Shown: positions 59,460-64,000 of the stretch, piece after piece
Numbering within the stretch: position 1 is the stretch's first letter
Layout: each line of letters begins with the position of its first letter
Source: QALR01 sp900552255
GTDB taxonomy: Bacteria; Bacillota; Clostridia; Oscillospirales; CAG-272
NCBI GenBank assembly: GCA_048526005.1
Contig: DBFVEH010000005.1
Span: 1 to 64,000 of the forward strand
Length of the DNA: 64,000 bases
Direction of reading: 5' to 3'
Program-made: the position numbers and the translations under genes
Notes under the pieces: generated by a model
Databases searched by the model: none
Told to the model about the DNA's origin: nothing
The model's input: the letters and a program-made list of their open reading frames with translations, nothing else

Positions 59460-59594
59460 TCAATAGGAAAGTCTCGCTCTGCATTTTGCGCGTCTTCTTT
59501 TCAGAACCTTGCGTCCGTTTGCAGTGCTCATTCTCTTTCTGAAACCATGCTCTTTTTGTCTCTGACGCTTTTTCGGCTGATACGTTCTAAGCAT
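59460..59594 (-). CDS. rpmH: Ribosomal protein L34
   Basis: 44 residues from ATG at 59594 (GGAGGTGTAAGAG upstream). MLRTYQPKKRQRQKEHGFRK, then MSTANGRKVLKRRRAKCRARL, the family standard. First gene of the minus-strand operon. In most bacteria dnaA lies on the other side of it; here an ABC transporter pair does, so this is not next to a dnaA-linked origin. Confidence 0.97.
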   Translation of the reverse strand: MLRTYQPKKRQRQKEHGFRKRMSTANGRKVLKRRRAKCRARLSY

Positions 59595-59660
59595 CTCTCT
59601 TACACCTCCCTCTGCGCCCGCGGACGGATATCCGCACAGATTGCTACAATTACAAACTAC

Positions 59661-59690
59661 ATTATACACATAAAAGGCTTCCGTTGTCAA
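59661..59690 (-). promoter_or_regulatory. Promoter of the rpmH operon
   Basis: On the minus strand, TTGACA (59685-59690), 18-bp spacer, TATAAT (59661-59666). Confidence 0.85.
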
Positions 59691-59780
59691 GTAGAATTTG
59701 CTTTTTCCCGCAATTATTTTATAAAAAAGGAAAAGTATGGCGACGGCGGACGTCTCCGCCGGGAAATTTAACCTGAAATA

Positions 59781-59809
59781 TTGACTTTTTATGAAAATTA
59801 TATTACATT
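59781..59809 (+). promoter_or_regulatory. Promoter of the ABC transporter pair
   Basis: TTGACT (59781-59786), 17-bp spacer, TACATT (59804-59809), 50 bases before ATG 59860. Confidence 0.6.
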
Positions 59810-59859
59810 AAATAACGGAGAAGAATAAGATTCAGAAATCAAATTAAGGAGGACATCGG

Positions 59860-60570
59860 ATGTCATTTGTTTTGGAAACAAGGTCGCTTGTCAAGGACTA
59901 CGGCGGCAAGATCGCGCTTTCCGGGATTGATCTCGCGCTTCCTGCGGGGAAGATCATCGGGCTTCTCGGCTCCAACGGGAGCGGAAAGACGACGCTTTTG
60001 AAATTGGCGGCGGGACTTTTGCAGCCGACGAGCGGGGAAATCAGGGTCTGCGAGAGAGAAGTCGGCGTGGAAACCAAAAGTCTCGTTTCCTTTTTGCCGG
60101 AGCGCACGTATCTGAACGATTGGATGCGCGTCATGGATATTATTGAATATTTTGACGATTTTTATGAGGATTTCGACCGCAGTGCGGCGCTTCATATGCT
60201 TGAAAATCTCGGTGTGAAGGAAACTGCGAGGCTCAAAACGCTCTCCAAGGGAACCAAGGAAAAGGTGCAGCTGGTGCTGGTCATGTCGAGGCGCGCGAAG
60301 CTCTATCTGCTCGACGAGCCGATCGCCGGCGTGGATCCGGTCGCCCGCGAATATATTTTGAATACGATCGTTTCCAATTACAATCCCGAGGCCTCCGTCA
60401 TCATATCGACCCATCTGATCGCGGACGTCGAAAAGGTGCTTGACAGCTTTGTCTTTATCCGGGACGGCAGAATCATCATGGAGCGCGACGTCGCCTCCGC
60501 GAAGGAGGAATACGGCAAGTCCGTCGACGAGATTTTCAGGGAGGTGTACAAATGTTCGGAAAGAGCTTGA
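59860..60570 (+). CDS. ABC transporter ATP-binding protein
   Basis: 236 residues (AAGGAGG upstream). Walker A LGSNGSGKTT, the Q-loop region, a signature of TLSKGTKEK type (in place of LSGGQ), Walker B YLLDEPIAGVDP and an H-loop ISTHLIADVEK. YtrB-like: the SKGTKEK form is typical of small exporters or bacitracin/antimicrobial-response transporters. Overlaps its permease gene by 19 bases. Confidence 0.92.
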   Translation: MSFVLETRSLVKDYGGKIALSGIDLALPAGKIIGLLGSNGSGKTTLLKLAAGLLQPTSGEIRVCEREVGVETKSLVSFLPERTYLNDWMRVMDIIEYFDDFYEDFDRSAALHMLENLGVKETARLKTLSKGTKEKVQLVLVMSRRAKLYLLDEPIAGVDPVAREYILNTIVSNYNPEASVIISTHLIADVEKVLDSFVFIRDGRIIMERDVASAKEEYGKSVDEIFREVYKCSERA

Positions 60571-61400
60571 AATATGAATTCAAAGCGATCGCGAGAAGGG
60601 TCGTGCCGCTGTTTATCACGGTTCTTGCGCTCAGCGTCATCCTTGGCATCGGATTTATCATAGACGGCCGGCTTCTGCCGGATGCGACGGCCGACGGCGA
60701 GGCCTCTGTTGGGGAAGCGATCATGAATTTGGCGCAGGGTATTTTCATGACCGGACTTTTTATCATGATCTTCGTCGCGGGCATCACTGTTTTTGTCATG
60801 ACGATCCAGCGGTTTTACCAATCCTTTTTCACCGACGAAGGGTATCTTACGTTTACCCTGCCGGTTACGGTGAACTGCCATATCATGACAAAAATTGTGT
60901 CTATGATTCTGTGGAATCTGATGGGGACGGTCGTGACGCTCGTTGCATATCTGATTATGCTGGGCGGGACCGAAATCGGTTACGGTACGGTTTCCAGCTC
61001 TTATGCCGAGCTTGCGGATGAGCTCTCCTATCTTATGACGTCGCTGTCGGGGATCTCCGGGGAATATACGGGCTCTATCGTGCTGTTCGTGATCTATGCC
61101 ATCCTTTCGTATATTTTTGAGATTCTGCTGATTTACTTCGGCATCTCGCTCGGCTGCATGTGGAGCAAGAAGCATCGCGTCATCATGTCGATTGTCTGCA
61201 TCATCGGTGTAAATATCGTTTTTTCCATTGTGGAAACGATCATTGAGACGATTGTCATGGTATCCTCTGTGTTTACGGAAAATCTCGCTGCAGCGGCGGC
61301 GGTTACGCTGGCCTCGCTGACGGTGCTCGGGGTCGTCAAGGTGATGCTGTCGTATATCGGAATCAAGGCGATCCTTACGAAAAAGCTCAATTTGGATTGA
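60552..61400 (+). CDS. ABC transporter permease
   Basis: 282 residues with six membrane segments (near 15-38, 57-78, 105-130, 170-195, 200-228, 235-260). The shape is that of ABC-2-type permeases paired with YtrB-like ATPases. No soluble extracellular domain. Cargo unknown; no adjacent GntR regulator was found. A terminator follows. Confidence 0.85.
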   Translation: MFGKSLKYEFKAIARRVVPLFITVLALSVILGIGFIIDGRLLPDATADGEASVGEAIMNLAQGIFMTGLFIMIFVAGITVFVMTIQRFYQSFFTDEGYLTFTLPVTVNCHIMTKIVSMILWNLMGTVVTLVAYLIMLGGTEIGYGTVSSSYAELADELSYLMTSLSGISGEYTGSIVLFVIYAILSYIFEILLIYFGISLGCMWSKKHRVIMSIVCIIGVNIVFSIVETIIETIVMVSSVFTENLAAAAAVTLASLTVLGVVKVMLSYIGIKAILTKKLNLD

Positions 61401-61415
61401 AGAAAAGGTTTATAG

Positions 61416-61446
61416 AAAAACGGAAAGCGTCATGCTTTCCGTTTTT
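61416..61446 (+). terminator. Terminator after the ABC pair
   Basis: AAAAACGGAAAGC (61416-61428) and GCTTTCCGTTTTT (61434-61446), perfect stem with a GTCAT loop, and T-run. Confidence 0.92.
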
Positions 61447-61549
61447 TGTTTTTAGCTGCCGGCGCGCGGATTGTCTGCACGAGATCGGCCGTTTTTGCGT
61501 AAAATAAAGCAGAATCTATGCGTTTGAAAAGACGAAAGGGGAAAGAGAT

Positions 61550-62116
61550 ATGGCAATCAAAATCTTTATCGATCAGGGGCACAATCCGGAAAATCCGAAC
61601 GCGGGGGCGGAGGGCAACGGGTACCGTGAGCAGGACCTCGTATATTATATCGGAAAAGAGCTGGAGACGCTGCTGAATGCCAATCCGAATTTCGAGGCGA
61701 GAACGTCGCGCAATTCTCCGGACGAAATCCTCGGAACGAGCATCGCGTCGAGCCTTGCCGCCAGAGCGAACGCCGCGAATTCATGGCCGGCGGATTACTT
61801 TATCAGCATTCATGCGAATGCGTCCGAGATCGCAAGCGCGTCAGGCAGCGAAGCGTTTGTATACAGCCTGTCCTCGCCCGCCTTTGGACTTGCGGAGAAT
61901 ATCCTCATCGGGCTTTCGGAGGCGACGGGACTTGCCGACCGCGGCGTGACCGAGAGGCCGACGCTTTATGTCCTGCGGAAAACGACGATGCCGGCGCTGC
62001 TGCTGGAGGTGGGCTTTATCACGAACGCCAGCGACGCGGCGCTGATGGCGAACAATCCTGGGCTGATTGCAAGAGGCATTTACAACGGGATTTTACGGTA
62101 TTTCGGCTTGAATTGA
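61550..62116 (+). CDS. N-acetylmuramoyl-L-alanine amidase (Amidase_3)
   Basis: 188 residues from ATG 61550 (GAAAGGGGAAAG upstream). A lone catalytic domain with His11 (DQGHNPE), Glu27 (GYREQDL), His88 (SIHANAS) and the catalytic Glu153 (LLLEVGFITN), the zinc amidase set. CwlD-like in size but without any signal peptide or membrane anchor. It may be exported by another route, be released by lysis, or work in the spore mother cell. Its end overlaps the convergent phosphatase gene by 24 bp. Confidence 0.9.
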   Translation: MAIKIFIDQGHNPENPNAGAEGNGYREQDLVYYIGKELETLLNANPNFEARTSRNSPDEILGTSIASSLAARANAANSWPADYFISIHANASEIASASGSEAFVYSLSSPAFGLAENILIGLSEATGLADRGVTERPTLYVLRKTTMPALLLEVGFITNASDAALMANNPGLIARGIYNGILRYFGLN

Positions 62117-62977
62117 GGAGTGGTTTTTGTCATACCGGTATTTCATGAGCTCCGTAATGACGAACGCGATGAGGAAGCCGAACAGAATATCGGAAAGATA
62201 ATGCGCGCCGGCGGCGAGCCTGCTTATCGCCATCAAAAGGATAAAAGCGGAACAGGCGATATATAGAGCGGTGTTATATTTCGTGCCTTTTCCGTGTAGC
62301 CACATGGGCAGCATGAGCGTCAGCGTGTTGTGCGCCGTGTGTCCGGACGGAAACGAATGGGAGCCGGAGAAAAAATTGGGACGGTACCACGGGGCAAAGC
62401 CGTCCAAGGAGCCTGCGGCGACGAGCTCTCTCAGACGGATTCTGCCCCAAACCACCTTGAGCGCCGATACGGTGACGAGAATGAGTATCGCCGCCGCGAG
62501 TGTGTATGCCGCCGGATAAAACAGCTTTTTGCGCGCGGTTTCCGGTATCAAACTGACGCAAAGCAGAGCGGCGAGCGCGAGGGCGGCGGATAACAGTGCG
62601 ACTGCCAGATACATCCTTGCCGTGAGGCTGCCGTACAGGTATTCCGCGGTTTTGCCGCAGCCGTATGCCATAAGGCAGGTCACGGGGAGTACGGAAAAAA
62701 TCCGGATCCAAACGGCGGCTTTTTTGTGCTTTTCAGCGAGAACGGATGTCACGAGATAAAACGCCGCGGCGGAAATGATAACGGCAGGCCATTCTCCGAG
62801 GATTTCGAGCACGGAAGCGAAAACGGGCACGGAGAGGGAAAGCGCTCCGCCCGCATCGGAAAGTCCGGAAAGCGCCGACGAGATCTCGAGATCAAAAAAA
62901 GACGCGACAAGAAGTCCGGCGATAAACAAAACGCCGATAATGCCGTATATTGTTTTTTTGTGCTGGGACAGTTTCAT
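62093..62977 (-). CDS. PAP2-family membrane phosphatase
   Basis: 294 residues from ATG at 62977 (ACGGAGACGGAA upstream). Six or more membrane segments with the three phosphatase motifs: KVVWGRIRLRE (motif 1, K..RxxxxR), FPSGHTAHN (motif 2) and SRLAAGAHYLSDILFG (motif 3, SRxxxxxHxxxD). Removes phosphate from a lipid phosphate such as undecaprenyl pyrophosphate or phosphatidic acid. Follows the ROK kinase gene on the same strand. Confidence 0.92.
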   Translation of the reverse strand: MKLSQHKKTIYGIIGVLFIAGLLVASFFDLEISSALSGLSDAGGALSLSVPVFASVLEILGEWPAVIISAAAFYLVTSVLAEKHKKAAVWIRIFSVLPVTCLMAYGCGKTAEYLYGSLTARMYLAVALLSAALALAALLCVSLIPETARKKLFYPAAYTLAAAILILVTVSALKVVWGRIRLRELVAAGSLDGFAPWYRPNFFSGSHSFPSGHTAHNTLTLMLPMWLHGKGTKYNTALYIACSAFILLMAISRLAAGAHYLSDILFGFLIAFVITELMKYRYDKNHSSIQAEIP

Positions 62978-63018
62978 TTCCGTCTCCGTTTCCCGGCATG
63001 CTTGCCGTATGGATGCTG

Positions 63019-63054
63019 TGGGCGGGAAAACGTGTTTTTGCGTTTTCCCGCCCA
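63019..63054 (-). terminator. 14-bp hairpin between the ROK kinase and phosphatase
   Basis: TGGGCGGGAAAACG (63019-63032) and CGTTTTCCCGCCCA (63041-63054) are fully complementary. There is no T-run downstream on the minus strand, so it is a pause or processing site rather than a standard terminator. Confidence 0.5.
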
Positions 63055-63072
63055 TGCTGTCGTTTTTGGATG

Positions 63073-64000
63073 TCAATTTGTCCTCGCGAGCGCGGCGGCG
63101 CCGATGATGCCGGCGTCGTTGCCGAGCGCGGCCGTGCGGATTTCGGTTTTCAGCACGCCGTCCTTGGAATAGATTTCATGAGAAAGCTTTTCTTTCAGCG
63201 GCAGGATCAAGTGATCGCCTTCCCCGCAGATGCCGCCGCCGATGGTGAGCACCTCCGGCTGGAAGATGTTGATAAGGTTCGCGATCCCGCATGCGAGATA
63301 GCTTATGTAGGCATCGACGACCGCGGCCGCGGTCTTATCTCCCTTTTTCATCGCGGCGAATGCGGTCTTTCCGCCGACGCGGCTGATGTCGCCGCCGCAC
63401 ATCTCGCGCATCAGCGTGTCGGATCCCGTTTCAAACGCTTCCTTGGTCATTTTGATGAGCGCGGTCGCGGAGCCGTATGCCTCAAAGCAGCCGCGTCTGC
63501 CGCAGGAGCAGGGACGTCCGCCGTATTCGATCACCATGTGGCCGAGCTCCGCACCGCCGTAGGCGCATCCGGTGAGCACCTTTCCGTCTAAAATCACGCC
63601 GCCGCCGACGCCGGTGCCGAGCGTGATCATGACGGAGGACGACGTTCCCCGCGCGGCTCCTGCCACCGCCTCGCCGAGCGCCGCGAGATTGGCGTCGTTG
63701 CCGAGCGCGACCTTGTCCTTCGGGATATCCATATATTCGGAAAACAGCTTTTGAAGCGGAAAGTCCAAAAACTTGATGTTATTGGCATACTCGACGATAC
63801 CGGTTTTCGGATTGACGGTGCCCGGGCAGGCGATGCCGTCTCCCGCCGTCTCCTGCGGGGTGGCGCCGCATTCCGCAAGAAGCCTTTTGCAAAGCTCCGC
63901 CATATCGCGGACGATAGGCTCCGGTCCTCTTTGCGCAAGCGTGGGCACCGAGCTTTTTTTTATGATGGAATAATGTTCGTCGACGATCCCGACGGCGATA
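63073..64000 (-). CDS. ROK-family glucokinase (partial, 5' end beyond the window)
   Basis: The frame is open to the end of the window (VGIVDEHYSIIKKSSVPTLAQR...). Phosphorylates glucose or N-acetylsugars with ATP. It has the substrate loop LGNDANLAALGE, the ATP motif ITLGTGVGGGVI and the zinc cluster CSCGRRGCFEAYGS (His-Cys3 type), with ELGHMVIEYGG. Nothing is abnormal apart from the cut at the window edge. Confidence 0.93.
   Translation of the reverse strand, partial: IAVGIVDEHYSIIKKSSVPTLAQRGPEPIVRDMAELCKRLLAECGATPQETAGDGIACPGTVNPKTGIVEYANNIKFLDFPLQKLFSEYMDIPKDKVALGNDANLAALGEAVAGAARGTSSSVMITLGTGVGGGVILDGKVLTGCAYGGAELGHMVIEYGGRPCSCGRRGCFEAYGSATALIKMTKEAFETGSDTLMREMCGGDISRVGGKTAFAAMKKGDKTAAAVVDAYISYLACGIANLINIFQPEVLTIGGGICGEGDHLILPLKEKLSHEIYSKDGVLKTEIRTAALGNDAGIIGAAALARTN

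Noticed and set aside
59595..59859. An origin of replication with DnaA boxes next to rpmH
   Set aside because: No cluster of TTATCCACA-like sites and no dnaA gene; only two promoters were found.

Overview
The window reads as chromosome from an endospore-forming, Gram-positive anaerobe of the class Clostridia (Eubacteriales, Oscillospiraceae-like in flavour). The support is a germination protease (gpr) and spoIIP, a V-type ATPase in the clostridial/enterococcal gene order, the rpmH-rnpA-yidD-yidC-jag-mnmE cluster, GH38 mannosidase, ROK kinase and YesL-family genes, lipoproteins and no outer-membrane genes. Core genes are GC-rich with SD-type ribosome sites; two blocks (1-14.6 kb and 44.7-51.7 kb) are clearly AT-rich and accessory.

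Region 1 (1-4.8 kb) is an RHS/polymorphic-toxin tip array: the 3' end of one toxin gene with its immunity gene, an orphan RHS-core/Hint/toxin cassette with its immunity gene, an orphan half-Hint/toxin cassette with a probable immunity gene, then a secreted N-terminal fragment that may be the start of a decayed RHS gene. Region 2 (4.95-13.4 kb) is a peptide natural-product (RiPP) cluster resembling the Clo7bot/CLI_3235 type: a BtrH/C39-like protein, a 28-residue precursor ending in three cysteines, an acyl-carrier-like protein, a radical SAM/SPASM maturase, a subtilisin-like protease fused to a P-loop-like domain, and two ABC exporter half-molecules. The precursor gene is enclosed by a perfect 15-bp inverted repeat. 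Region 2 ends at 13,587-13,629 in the 3' end of a tRNA-Arg gene, cut at the anticodon and followed by a terminator: the displaced attachment site of an element lying to the left.

Region 3 (13.9-35.8 kb) is mostly ordinary chromosome: a secreted M10-type metallopeptidase with a lipoprotein, an acetyltransferase, an HtrA protease, a LysR-controlled set of three flavodoxins with cupin, carboxymuconolactone decarboxylase-like and aldo/keto reductase genes, hydrolases, a GH38 mannosidase, DUF4364 and YesL-like proteins, gpr, spoIIP, a membrane lipase and a leucine-rich-repeat lipoprotein. Region 4 (35.9-44.7 kb) is a complete nine-gene V-type ATPase operon in the order of the Enterococcus hirae ntp operon, with the sodium-binding residues of the K subunit conserved.

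Region 5 (44.7-51.7 kb) is a decayed mobile-element zone between the ATPase terminator and a tRNA-Pro gene. It holds integrase fragments, TnpV-like and DUF3846-like remnants, a secreted gluzincin peptidase with a lipoprotein, an HTH protein, and a nucleotidyltransferase translationally coupled to an Asn-rich small protein. Region 6 (51.7-64 kb) is core genome: tRNA-Pro, rplJ-rplL with an L10 leader, a MerR-type regulator with a 19-bp-spacer promoter, the rpmH-to-birA operon on the minus strand, an ABC transporter pair, an N-acetylmuramoyl-L-alanine amidase, a PAP2 phosphatase and the 3' part of a ROK glucokinase that runs off the window.
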